53,290 nt of DNA from positions 1 through 53,290 of the forward strand of contig CADAFP010000026.1 in the NCBI GenBank assembly GCA_902787185.1. Reading direction: 5' to 3'. Of this stretch, positions 9,208 to 16,296 are shown in pieces (the stretch's first letter is position 1; each line of letters opens with the position of its first letter). A program made the translations under genes and the position numbers. Source of the stretch: an uncultured Bacteroidales bacterium (GTDB taxonomy: Bacteria; Bacteroidota; Bacteroidia; Bacteroidales; Muribaculaceae). The notes beneath the pieces are model-generated. The model was not told the DNA's origin, did no database searches, and saw only the letters and a program-made list of their open reading frames with translations.

Positions 9208-9215
9208 CAAAGATA
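9208..9215 (-). promoter_or_regulatory. -7 box upstream of parE
   Basis: TATCTTTGC read on the minus strand, 32 nt before the parE ATG. No well-spaced -33 TTTG. The rest of the 9176-9442 gap shows no gene. Confidence 0.5.
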
Positions 9216-9442
9216 GCAAAAATCCCGCAAATACCATGCCACCCGCCATCATCTATAAGGTTTATTAACTAAAAACCGCCCAACACGGGGCTATATGTAC
9301 CGAGTGGTAACCGTGGGGCCTCGCCTTGTCGTGGCAGCTACCCGAACATTCCTTTTTTTCACGAAAACTCTGCTTGGAAAACAAGATACCGCCCCCTTTG
9401 TCCGTTAGTTATGATGAACATCGGTCAAAACCGTCTGAAACA

Positions 9443-9907
9443 ATGAAAACAATCAACGCCATAGCGCCCTGGTTTGCGGCTATTTGCCTTCTCGCGAGTC
9501 TCGTGTCGTGCGACCCCTTGTCGTCGGCCGATTTCAAGTTGTACAACAAGACCGACGACACCGTGACGGTTGAGATGTACAAGGAAATCTTGAAATCATC
9601 CTACGGTGGCTACACCGTCATCGAGAATGACAGCGTCAGCACCTCCTACGGGCAGGACGACAGCGTCAGCGTCGCCATTCTGGCGCCCGATCAGGTCTTG
9701 TGGGTGCATAACGAGTGGAACGGCCTCTATCGTGAGGAGCAGATTGTCCCGTTCTGGAAATACATCCGCTCAATCAAGGCCGGTGAAAAGGAATTTCCCA
9801 CCGATTCGTGGGACAACGAGGCGGCATGGCACCTGAAGACCGAAGGAGGGAAAAAGTTTCAAGGAGAGTCCCGCTACTACAGCATCATCCTTCGCTACAA
9901 ACGGTAA
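9443..9907 (+). CDS. Putative lipoprotein of unknown function
   Basis: 154 residues. Starts with a lipoprotein signal peptide with lipobox LVSC around residue 22, so the mature protein should be anchored to a membrane and face the periplasm or surface. The body is rich in beta-type stretches (DFKLYNKTDDTVTVEMYKE, ILAPDQVLWVHNEW, YYSIILRYKR). I recognise no domain. The ATG at 9443 is taken since it opens the signal peptide; an upstream in-frame start at 9326 would add 39 residues lacking any signal character. It stands alone, with parE divergent and the BASS transporter convergent. Confidence 0.7.
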   Translation: MKTINAIAPWFAAICLLASLVSCDPLSSADFKLYNKTDDTVTVEMYKEILKSSYGGYTVIENDSVSTSYGQDDSVSVAILAPDQVLWVHNEWNGLYREEQIVPFWKYIRSIKAGEKEFPTDSWDNEAAWHLKTEGGKKFQGESRYYSIILRYKR

Positions 9908-9978
9908 AGTAAAGCGTTAGATAATGCTTTGCAATCCATTAATAATCTGCTGATTACTGAATAAGTTGCGCCTATTGC

Positions 9979-10824
9979 TCAGCGGTTCTTGACGACTGCG
10001 ACGTAGGTGATGAGGATGACGTTCATCATCAGGGCGTAGATGATGGCGGGGATGGCAATCACATCGTTGTTGAACACCAGCGGGCTGCTCGCGATGGCGA
10101 TGGCCTGGGCGGCGTTCTGCATTCCCACCTCGATGACGATGGTGCGGCGTTCCTTGCCCGTGAGTCGCATGAGGCGGCACAGCAGGGCACCGCTACCCAT
10201 AGCGCACAGGATGAGCACGCTCACCGAGAGGCCCAGTTGACCGAAACTGTCGATGATGGCATCACGGTTCTGGATAAAGAACACGGTGGCGAGGAAAATC
10301 AGGGCAGGGAAGGCGATACGCGACAGCACGTTATGCATCTTCTCGGCGGCAGCCGACCATTTCTTCCGCACGGCGATACCCACGACAATGGGCAGGAACA
10401 TGAGCACAATGTTCTGCATCAACAGTTTACCCACCGGCAGATGAACATTGACGGCACTGCCTGCCGCCAGTGTGACCCATTCCATGATGAGCGGCACGGT
10501 GACCAGCGTGATGATGCTGCTGCAAGCCGTGAGCGACACCGACAGGGCGACATCACCCTTGGCAAGCATCGAGAAGACATTTGACGAACTGCCGCCAGGA
10601 CAGCAGGCGATGAGCACAAAGCCGATGAGGAAAATCGCCTCCAACCCGAAGGCCTTGCCGATGAGCCATGCCAGCAGGGGCAAAATGATGATTTGCCCGA
10701 TGAGGCCTGCAAGCACAGGCAGTGGGCGCGTCTTGAAAAGTTTGAAATCGGCAATCTTAAGGTTCAGGCCCAGCTCAAACATCAGCAGCGTCAGGATGGG
10801 CAGTACAATCCAAATGGTGTTCAT
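9979..10824 (-). CDS. Bile acid:sodium symporter (BASS) family transporter
   Basis: 281 residues, 9-10 hydrophobic helices. Family hallmarks: the early FELGLNL, the helix-breaking ACCPGGSSSNVFS motif near 75 and the later EVGMQNAAQAIAIA motif, which correspond to the two crossing sodium-site helices of the ASBT fold. Family members carry organic anions such as bile acids, pantoate or keto-acids; the substrate here cannot be inferred. Monocistronic by layout. Confidence 0.88.
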   Translation of the reverse strand: MNTIWIVLPILTLLMFELGLNLKIADFKLFKTRPLPVLAGLIGQIIILPLLAWLIGKAFGLEAIFLIGFVLIACCPGGSSSNVFSMLAKGDVALSVSLTACSSIITLVTVPLIMEWVTLAAGSAVNVHLPVGKLLMQNIVLMFLPIVVGIAVRKKWSAAAEKMHNVLSRIAFPALIFLATVFFIQNRDAIIDSFGQLGLSVSVLILCAMGSGALLCRLMRLTGKERRTIVIEVGMQNAAQAIAIASSPLVFNNDVIAIPAIIYALMMNVILITYVAVVKNR

Positions 10825-10852
10825 AGTAGCTTGTTTTTATTAAAATCGCCTG

Positions 10853-10860
10853 CAAAGGTA
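10853..10860 (-). promoter_or_regulatory. -7 box upstream of BASS transporter
   Basis: TACCTTTGC on the minus strand, 28 nt before the ATG at 10824. A -33 TTTG is not evident. Confidence 0.5.
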
Positions 10861-10963
10861 GTGATTTTTTGCATTCACAGGAGATGTTTGATGTGTCTTT
10901 ATCGCACGGCATCCTTATCTTGGCCCATACAGGCTGATGACAGGGTTTTTCCACTAATCAAAA

Positions 10964-11038
10964 ATCGTGCTAACGGGCGAGAATTCAAAAGAACATCCTG
11001 AAGAGTTTGTCCTTTGATTTCTCGTGCGTTAGCACGAT
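10964..11038 (-). terminator. Long inverted repeat, probable terminator of greA-HIT operon
   Basis: Arms 10964-10991 and 11012-11038 pair over about 24 positions: ATCGTGCTAACG is perfect, then 2 mismatches, CGAGAA, then a looser ATTCAAAG part. The loop is 20 nt. On the minus strand the arm is followed by ATTTTTGATTAG. It lies 23 nt beyond the stop of the HIT gene. The stem is much longer than the other terminators of this window. Confidence 0.6.
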
Positions 11039-11061
11039 GATGGTTCCCGACTGTCGCGGGC

Positions 11062-11454
11062 TTAAAGCTTGGCGGCGATGGCGGCGGCGATGGCCTGCAT
11101 CTCCTCGGCGGGCAGCGTGAGTTTAGGACCGCCAAAGGCCATGTCCTTCTCACTCTGCAGCGGCACCAGGTGGATGTGGCAGTGGGGCACTTCCAGGCCC
11201 AGCACGCCAATGCCGATGCGCTTGCAGGGAACGGCCTGCTCAAGAGCCATGGCCACCTTGCGGGCAAACGCCCACAGTCCCATGTACTCCTCCTCGTCGA
11301 GGTCAAACATGTAGTTCACCTCATGCTTGGGGATGACCAGGGTGTGACCTTTGGCCATCGGGTTGATGTCGAGGAACGCATAGTAGCGGTCGTCCTCGGC
11401 CACCTTGTAGCTGGGAATCTCGCCAGCCGCGATTTTGCTGAATATCGTTGCCAT
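11062..11454 (-). CDS. HIT family nucleotide-binding protein
   Basis: 130 residues, a complete single-domain HIT protein. FSKIAAGEIPSYKV is the typical N terminus; the histidine triad HCHIHLVP at about 95-102 gives the nucleotide-binding and catalytic histidines. These are nucleoside phosphoramidase/dinucleotide hydrolase-type enzymes (Hint-like). Starts 5 bp after the greA stop on the same strand, so the two are co-transcribed. Confidence 0.93.
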   Translation of the reverse strand: MATIFSKIAAGEIPSYKVAEDDRYYAFLDINPMAKGHTLVIPKHEVNYMFDLDEEEYMGLWAFARKVAMALEQAVPCKRIGIGVLGLEVPHCHIHLVPLQSEKDMAFGGPKLTLPAEEMQAIAAAIAAKL

Positions 11455-11459
11455 AACGC

Positions 11460-11930
11460 TTATACTTCGATTTTGAGGATTTCAAACTTCATCTTGCCGG
11501 CGGGAGCCTGTACTTCCACCTTCTCACCCACCTTGTGGCCCAGCAGGCCCTTGGCAATAGGGGTGGAAACGGAAATCTTGCCCTCGCGCAGGTTAGCCTC
11601 GGTCTCGGTGACGATGGTATAGGTCATCGTCGCCTTGTTCTTCAGGTTGCGGATGGTTACCTTAGTCAACAGCTGGACCTCGTCGGTGCTGATCTTGCTT
11701 TCATCGATGATGCGGGCCGAGGCAATCAGGGACTTCAATTCGGCGATCTTGGCCTCGAGCATGCCCTGGCGCTCCTTAGCGGCATCATATTCTGCGTTCT
11801 CTGAAAGGTCTCCCTTGTCACGTGCCTCGACAATAGCGCGCACTACCTCGGGACGCTCGACGTTTTCCAGATGGGAAAGCTCTGCCATCTTCTTGTCGTA
11901 GCCTTCCTGTGTCATGTAAGTAATAGCCAT
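11460..11930 (-). CDS. greA: Transcription elongation factor GreA
   Basis: 156 residues, the family's standard length. N-terminal antiparallel coiled coil (YDKKMAELSHLENVERPEVVRAI) with the GreA tip motif ARDKGDLSENAEYDAAKERQ, whose acidic residues help RNA polymerase cleave backtracked RNA; C-terminal FKBP-like domain with SVSTPIAKGLLGHKVGE. First gene of a greA-HIT operon. Confidence 0.96.
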   Translation of the reverse strand: MAITYMTQEGYDKKMAELSHLENVERPEVVRAIVEARDKGDLSENAEYDAAKERQGMLEAKIAELKSLIASARIIDESKISTDEVQLLTKVTIRNLKNKATMTYTIVTETEANLREGKISVSTPIAKGLLGHKVGEKVEVQAPAGKMKFEILKIEV

Positions 11931-12031
11931 GCTAAATACTGTGTTTTTTTAATTTTTAAGATTCAAAAAATTAGAAGAATCTCGTACCCTTGACGGTGAG
12001 ATCCCTCGCGGTTAATATCCTTTAGTCGCTG

Positions 12032-12039
12032 CAAAGGTA
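12032..12039 (-). promoter_or_regulatory. -7 box upstream of greA
   Basis: TACCTTTGC on the minus strand, about 100 nt before the greA ATG. The long leader (11931-12031) is not structured in any way I can see. Confidence 0.5.
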
Positions 12040-12098
12040 GACAAAAAAATGAATTAAACCGCCAAATCGTTAATAAATTGTCGCTGTTTTTTTAAAAA

Positions 12099-12126
12099 TT
12101 AACCAATCACGGTAATGGTTGGTTAA
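12099..12126 (-). terminator. Probable terminator of flippase gene
   Basis: TTAACCA (12099-12105) pairs with TGGTTAA (12120-12126). On the minus strand the hairpin is followed by TTTTTAAAAAAA. It lies just past the flippase stop at 12134. Confidence 0.55.
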
Positions 12127-12133
12127 GTTTCTC

Positions 12134-13570
12134 TTATCGCCGCCACAGGGTGATGACCTGACGCGTTCCCACGACGATGCTCACCACGGTGATGGCAATG
12201 GCCAGCGTCAGTAAGTTATGCTCCATGGCTGCCATGACACCCGCCGCGACAGCGAGCGTCCACAGCAGGTTGTAAAGGCTCGCGTGCGTCACCGTGAGCC
12301 GGTACTGCTTGAAATAGACCACCGCCACGATGGCCGTGTACAGCAAGTAGGACACCATGAAGGCGATACCCAGGCCCGTGAGGCCCCACCAGCGGTAGAA
12401 CACGATGTTCAGCAACAGGTTGATGACAGCGCTGGCGACTTCGGTCCACAGGTAGGTCTTGCCGTCGCCCTTGGCGAGGATGGTAAACGCCAGGCACCAC
12501 GACGCCGTGCGCAGCACGGTACCGATCATTCCCCACGACACAAAGGTCAGGATGACGTTGAATTCTGGGGTATAGAGTACCCACACCACCAGTTCGCGCA
12601 GCAGGATGAACAGCGCCACCACGGGAGCCATGATGGCAATGGCGACGTTGATTTCCTGTGAGACAAAGGCGCGCAGCCGCAGTCGGCTGTCGGCGACCTG
12701 CGACAGGCGAGGGTAGTATTCCATGCCCAGGGCTGTCAAGATCAGTCCAGTATATTTGTTGATTAAGGTGTAGCCAGCCTGATAGAAGCCCACCTGTTCG
12801 GTACCCGCATTGACGTTAAGCCAGGCGTTGAAGGCATAGCTGGCCAGGATGGTCGCAAAATTGCCCAATGTCATGAAAATGCCCAGGCGCACAAACCCCT
12901 TGCCCATGTCAAAGGTCTCGCGCCGACTTACGTGCTCGGCGGGATACTCGCGGTTGCGGAACACCCATGCGAAAATGGCAAGGGCGGCCGCATAGGCGAT
13001 AATCGACGGCAGGATGCTGCGTTCACGCAGCAGGTAGAACAGCGGTATGGACACCGCAAGCCCGACGATGGTGCCCCACAGTGTCACGCTGGCCAGGCGC
13101 TTGAGGCGCGCCGTGCCTTGCAGCACGGCATACTCACCATTGGTCAGTGCCTGCAGCAGCACGGCGATGCTCAGGGCGACAAAGCCCCAGATGTGGGTCG
13201 AGTCGCCAAACGTGAGGCGGCTCAGCAGCGGTGCCAGCGATAGCGTGAGAATGGCGCCCGCCAGTCCCAGCCACATCGACCACTTGCGCACCACGGCAAT
13301 CATGCGTGCCACCAACCTTGAATCATGGCTGCCTAATGCCTGCGAGATGTCGCGGACGCTGCTCGAGCGGATGCCCAGATTGGTGCCCGTCGAAATCATC
13401 TCCAGCGCGTTGTTGAATAATCCGAACAGACCGATGCCCACGGGACCAATCCACATGGCTACGAGCTTGGTGCGTATGATGGAGCACAGGATGCCCATCA
13501 CCTGAACGCCCCCGAACAAGCCCATTGCCTTCATCGCCATGCGAGATATGTTACCGCGGCTGCCAGCCAT
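12134..13570 (-). CDS. Polysaccharide flippase (Wzx/MATE-like, O-antigen translocase family)
   Basis: 478 residues with about 12-14 membrane helices. The N terminus (GLFGGVQVMGILCSIIRTKLVAMWIGPVGIGLFGLFNNALEM) is characteristic of the PST/MVF-type polysaccharide exporters: amphipathic start, RTKLVA and GP.G.G.. motif. The likely role is flipping lipid-linked oligosaccharides across the inner membrane. Followed 40 bp upstream by the FemAB/GNAT-like gene on the same strand, so the pair may be one unit serving surface glycan or envelope assembly. Confidence 0.85.
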   Translation of the reverse strand: MAGSRGNISRMAMKAMGLFGGVQVMGILCSIIRTKLVAMWIGPVGIGLFGLFNNALEMISTGTNLGIRSSSVRDISQALGSHDSRLVARMIAVVRKWSMWLGLAGAILTLSLAPLLSRLTFGDSTHIWGFVALSIAVLLQALTNGEYAVLQGTARLKRLASVTLWGTIVGLAVSIPLFYLLRERSILPSIIAYAAALAIFAWVFRNREYPAEHVSRRETFDMGKGFVRLGIFMTLGNFATILASYAFNAWLNVNAGTEQVGFYQAGYTLINKYTGLILTALGMEYYPRLSQVADSRLRLRAFVSQEINVAIAIMAPVVALFILLRELVVWVLYTPEFNVILTFVSWGMIGTVLRTASWCLAFTILAKGDGKTYLWTEVASAVINLLLNIVFYRWWGLTGLGIAFMVSYLLYTAIVAVVYFKQYRLTVTHASLYNLLWTLAVAAGVMAAMEHNLLTLAIAITVVSIVVGTRQVITLWRR

Positions 13571-13610
13571 GACACATTATATTATTATTGATTTCTTCTT
13601 GGTTTCTGGG

Positions 13611-14552
13611 TTAAAGGAAAAGCTCAAACGTGTTATAGACGATGCCCCGGCCACCCAGGCGCGACTTTTGCCGCACGAGGCCCTCGTTCAGGTAACGGCC
13701 ATGGTCCTCATTGCTGATGCCGAAGTCAAAGTATCTGTATCCCAGCCGTTGATGCTCGCTGATGAGGTGGTCAAACAGCAGCGTCAGCGCCTTGATGTCC
13801 TTGCCCTGCGGCGAAGCGCCGATGTACTGGCAGTGGGCGACAGGCTGTGACAGGTACATCACCACGCCCGCCATCAGTTCGCCGTCGAGTGTGGCGGTGT
13901 ACAGGCGGATGTTGTCGGGGAAACGGCCTTGCAGCAGGCGCATCTCCTCGAGCGTGTGAACCGGGCGTGTGCCGTAGCGGCTGTCAAGCAGCGACGACAG
14001 CAGCTGCCAGTAGCCCTCCCAATCCTCGCTGGGCCCCACCAGGACTCCCGCCTTGCGTGCGGCATTGCTGCCGCTCTTGTTGCCACGGTCCAGTGGCAGC
14101 GGGCACGTCAGGTCGATGGTGGTGGAAATGTTGGTCTCGACGAGCGCCGCATGGTGCCTGAACAGGGCATACAGGTCCTCCTCGCACGGGTAGCGGTGAT
14201 AGATGTGAGGCACCGGTTTATACACGAGGTGATTGATGTCATGGCGTTTCATCCACTCGACAGTGGCATCCATGACCTCGGTCATCACGGTCGCGTCAAA
14301 GTGCTTCAAGGGCACAATCCAGCTGCCGTAGGTCAAGCCGCGGTGCGACCACAGGGTGCCACCCTCAATGTTGGCGGGCAGCAGGGCGCACAGTTTGCCC
14401 TCGCGCAGGGCCACCAGTGAGCAGTCCTCAAAGCGGTCGCTGTGGTACTCCATATAGCCGCGCTCGTGCAGGAAAGTGCCATTGCGGCTCTTTCTCACAA
14501 ACTCGTCCCACTGCGCCCTCATCGCGCTGTCATATTGTAATATCTCCATCAT
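13611..14552 (-). CDS. FemAB/GNAT-like acyltransferase
   Basis: 313 residues, soluble. Architecture resembles the two GNAT folds of FemAB-like or BioF2-like acetyltransferases: an N-terminal part with NGTFLHERGYMEYH and a C-terminal part with DGELMAGVVMYL, QYIGASPQGKDIKALTLLFDHLI and YRYFDFGISNEDHG. Such enzymes move amino-acyl or acyl groups onto peptidoglycan precursors or surface sugars. Here it is next to a polysaccharide flippase, so a glycan-modifying role is reasonable inference. Two adjacent methionines (14552, 14549) are possible starts. Confidence 0.7.
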   Translation of the reverse strand: MMEILQYDSAMRAQWDEFVRKSRNGTFLHERGYMEYHSDRFEDCSLVALREGKLCALLPANIEGGTLWSHRGLTYGSWIVPLKHFDATVMTEVMDATVEWMKRHDINHLVYKPVPHIYHRYPCEEDLYALFRHHAALVETNISTTIDLTCPLPLDRGNKSGSNAARKAGVLVGPSEDWEGYWQLLSSLLDSRYGTRPVHTLEEMRLLQGRFPDNIRLYTATLDGELMAGVVMYLSQPVAHCQYIGASPQGKDIKALTLLFDHLISEHQRLGYRYFDFGISNEDHGRYLNEGLVRQKSRLGGRGIVYNTFELFL

Positions 14553-14567
14553 AATGAAATATCCTCG

Positions 14568-14635
14568 TCAAATCCGTCAATCCCGTAATATCCGTTATAT
14601 CCGTCTATTCCGTTATATCCGTCATTCCCTCAAAT
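14568..14635. repeat. Degenerate 9-bp repeat in divergent promoter region
   Basis: Seven units of 9 bp on the pattern ATATCCGTT/TATTCCGTC: AAATCCGTC, AATCCCGTA, ATATCCGTT, ATATCCGTC, TATTCCGTT, ATATCCGTC, ATTCCCTCA. This is the one array clearly on the 5' side of a gene. The same unit is used at 29.98-30.03 kb. Confidence 0.75.
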
Positions 14636-14664
14636 AAAAACGCAAATTTAATAATAAAAAGTAT

Positions 14665-14672
14665 TACCTTTG
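14665..14672 (+). promoter_or_regulatory. -7 box upstream of DAACS symporter
   Basis: TACCTTTGCC, 22 nt before the ATG at 14695. No clear -33 TTTG. Confidence 0.5.
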
Positions 14673-14694
14673 CCAAAAATTAGCATTAAAACTC

Positions 14695-15864
14695 ATGAAA
14701 CTTTCCAAGATCGGTCTATTGCCACGCGTTATCATCGCCATTATTCTGGGCGTGGTATGCGGTATGTTCTTCCCCGAGTGGGCTGTGAGATGCTTCATCA
14801 CCTTCAACAGCATCTTCAGCCATTTCCTGTCGTTCCTCATTCCGCTCATCATCGTGGGACTGGTGACACCTGCTATTGCCGACATCGGTAAGGGGGCGGG
14901 CAAACTCTTGCTCATCACCACGTTGATAGCCTATGGCGATACGGTGTTCTCGGGATTCCTGAGCTTCTTCACCAGCACCGGCGTTTTCCCGTCGCTCATC
15001 AGCACTGGACATGCGGCCGAGGCGATTGCCGCTGGCGAGGAGTTGCAGCCGTTCTTCACCATCGAGATACCGCCGCTGCTCGACGTCATGAGTGCCCTCA
15101 TTGCCGCCTTTGTCATGGGACTGGGCATCTCTTTCTTTGAGTCGTCCACGTTGAAGAAGGCCTTTGACGAGTTTCGCGACATCATCGCCAAGACCATCGC
15201 TGTGGCGTTAATCCCCATCCTGCCCATCTTCATCTTCTCTATATTCCTGAATATGTCCTACACGGGTCAGGCCTGGAGGGTCATCAATGTGTTTGTGGCA
15301 ATCATTGGTGTCATCTTTGTGATGCACATCCTGCTGCTGGTGTTCCAGTACTGTATTGCTGGTGCCATCTCACGCCGCAACCCGTTCAAGGCGCTCTATA
15401 ACATGCTGCCAGCCTATTTCACCGCTTTGGGAACGTCATCCTCGGCGGCAACTATCCCCGTGACCCTCAATCAGGTCAAGCGCAATGGGGTGACCGACGG
15501 CATTGCCGGCTTTGTAGTGCCCTTGTGTGCCACAATCCACCTCTCGGGCAGTACGATGAAGATTACCGCTTGTGCCGTGGCCCTGATGCTCATGCAGGGC
15601 ATGCCCATCGACCTGGGCCATTTCACGGCCTTCATCCTCATGCTTGGCGTGATGATGGTAGCCGCTCCGGGTGTGCCGGGAGGTGCCATCATGGCGGCAT
15701 TGGGCGTGTTGCAGACCATCCTGGGCTTCAATGCCGACCAGCAGGCTGTGATGATTGCCCTCTATATCACGATGGACAGCTTTGGCACCGCTTGCAATGT
15801 GACAGGCGATGGTGCGATTGCCCTCATTGTGGACCGCATCTACGGCAAGAGGCAAGTCCCTTAG
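14695..15864 (+). CDS. Dicarboxylate/amino acid:cation symporter (DAACS family)
   Basis: 389 residues, about 8 helices plus two re-entrant loops. Recognisable parts: RVIIAIILGVVCGMFFPE at the start, FLIPLIIVGLVTPAI, the serine-rich hairpin GTSSSAATIPVTL near 240, ATIHLSGSTMKI, and the late MDSFGTACNVTGDGAIALIVD. These match the glutamate/C4-dicarboxylate carrier fold (GltP, SstT, DctA). The substrate-binding NMDGT motif is replaced by LSGST, which points away from a classical glutamate/aspartate carrier and toward a serine/threonine or unknown substrate. Confidence 0.88.
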   Translation: MKLSKIGLLPRVIIAIILGVVCGMFFPEWAVRCFITFNSIFSHFLSFLIPLIIVGLVTPAIADIGKGAGKLLLITTLIAYGDTVFSGFLSFFTSTGVFPSLISTGHAAEAIAAGEELQPFFTIEIPPLLDVMSALIAAFVMGLGISFFESSTLKKAFDEFRDIIAKTIAVALIPILPIFIFSIFLNMSYTGQAWRVINVFVAIIGVIFVMHILLLVFQYCIAGAISRRNPFKALYNMLPAYFTALGTSSSAATIPVTLNQVKRNGVTDGIAGFVVPLCATIHLSGSTMKITACAVALMLMQGMPIDLGHFTAFILMLGVMMVAAPGVPGGAIMAALGVLQTILGFNADQQAVMIALYITMDSFGTACNVTGDGAIALIVDRIYGKRQVP

Positions 15865-15902
15865 CCATATCAAAATGATAAATCCTCATTAACCGCATTC
15901 AT

Positions 15903-15946
15903 ATAGGGCTATTTTAGAGGCAATACATTTTGTCAAATAGCCCTAT
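15903..15946 (+). terminator. Hairpin downstream of DAACS gene
   Basis: Perfect 12-bp inverted repeat ATAGGGCTATTT / AAATAGCCCTAT with a 20-nt loop, 38 nt after the stop. The U-tract is poor (TCTTG), so termination may be partial. Confidence 0.6.
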
Positions 15947-16065
15947 TCTTGTAGATATGTGTTAAAATGTAAGCGTGTAAACCGCTGTTTTTATTTATCT
16001 CACGGTGGTTAATGACTTTTTTTCAGCCTTTAGACGTTTTTTTTTGAAAAAAGTACAAAAAAAAT

Positions 16066-16095
16066 TTTGTGGGTGAAAAATTGATATTATCTTTG
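16066..16095 (+). promoter_or_regulatory. Promoter of candidate small RNA
   Basis: TTTG (16066-16069), 18 nt, TATCTTTG (16088-16095): a good match to the Bacteroidota consensus, in a plus-strand stretch with no downstream plus-strand gene for 4.4 kb. Confidence 0.65.
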
Positions 16096-16099
16096 CAGT

Positions 16100-16190
16100 G
16101 CATAAAAGGGAAAAATCTATTCTGATTTATCAAAGAGTTTCGGATTAACTATACTGTTGTTATAATAGGAGTGGTTAATCCATTTTTTTT
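16100..16190 (+). ncRNA. Candidate orphan small RNA (about 90 nt)
   Basis: A start is expected about 5 nt after the TATCTTTG box, near 16100. The transcript would end in a hairpin GGATTAAC (16142-16149) / GTTAATCC (16174-16181), with an inner CTAT/ATAG pairing in the 24-nt loop, followed by A and eight T residues: a textbook intrinsic terminator. No credible open reading frame fits inside. The only neighbours are the end of the plus-strand symporter, already closed by its own hairpin, and the end of the minus-strand LRR gene. The 5' part (16100-16141) is A-rich and unpaired. I do not recognise an RNA family. Confidence 0.55.
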
Positions 16191-16199
16191 GTACCTACT

Positions 16200-16222
16200 T
16201 CAACCTCAACGCTTGAGGTTGA
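16200..16222. other. Perfect 10-bp hairpin
   Basis: TCAACCTCAA / TTGAGGTTGA with a 3-nt loop (CGC), between the small RNA terminator and the LRR-gene terminator. No T-tract on either side; role unknown. Confidence 0.5.
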
Positions 16223-16235
16223 GACAACAATAAAA

Positions 16236-16267
16236 CAGGAGCGCGGGGCAATCGTCCCGCGCTCCTG
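16236..16267 (-). terminator. Terminator of LRR-protein gene
   Basis: CAGGAGCGCGGG / CCCGCGCTCCTG, 12 bp, 8-nt loop, followed on the minus strand by TTTTATTG. It is 30 nt past the stop of the minus-strand gene. Confidence 0.85.
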
Positions 16268-16296
16268 CGTTTATTGGATTTCTGCTTGATGACGCC

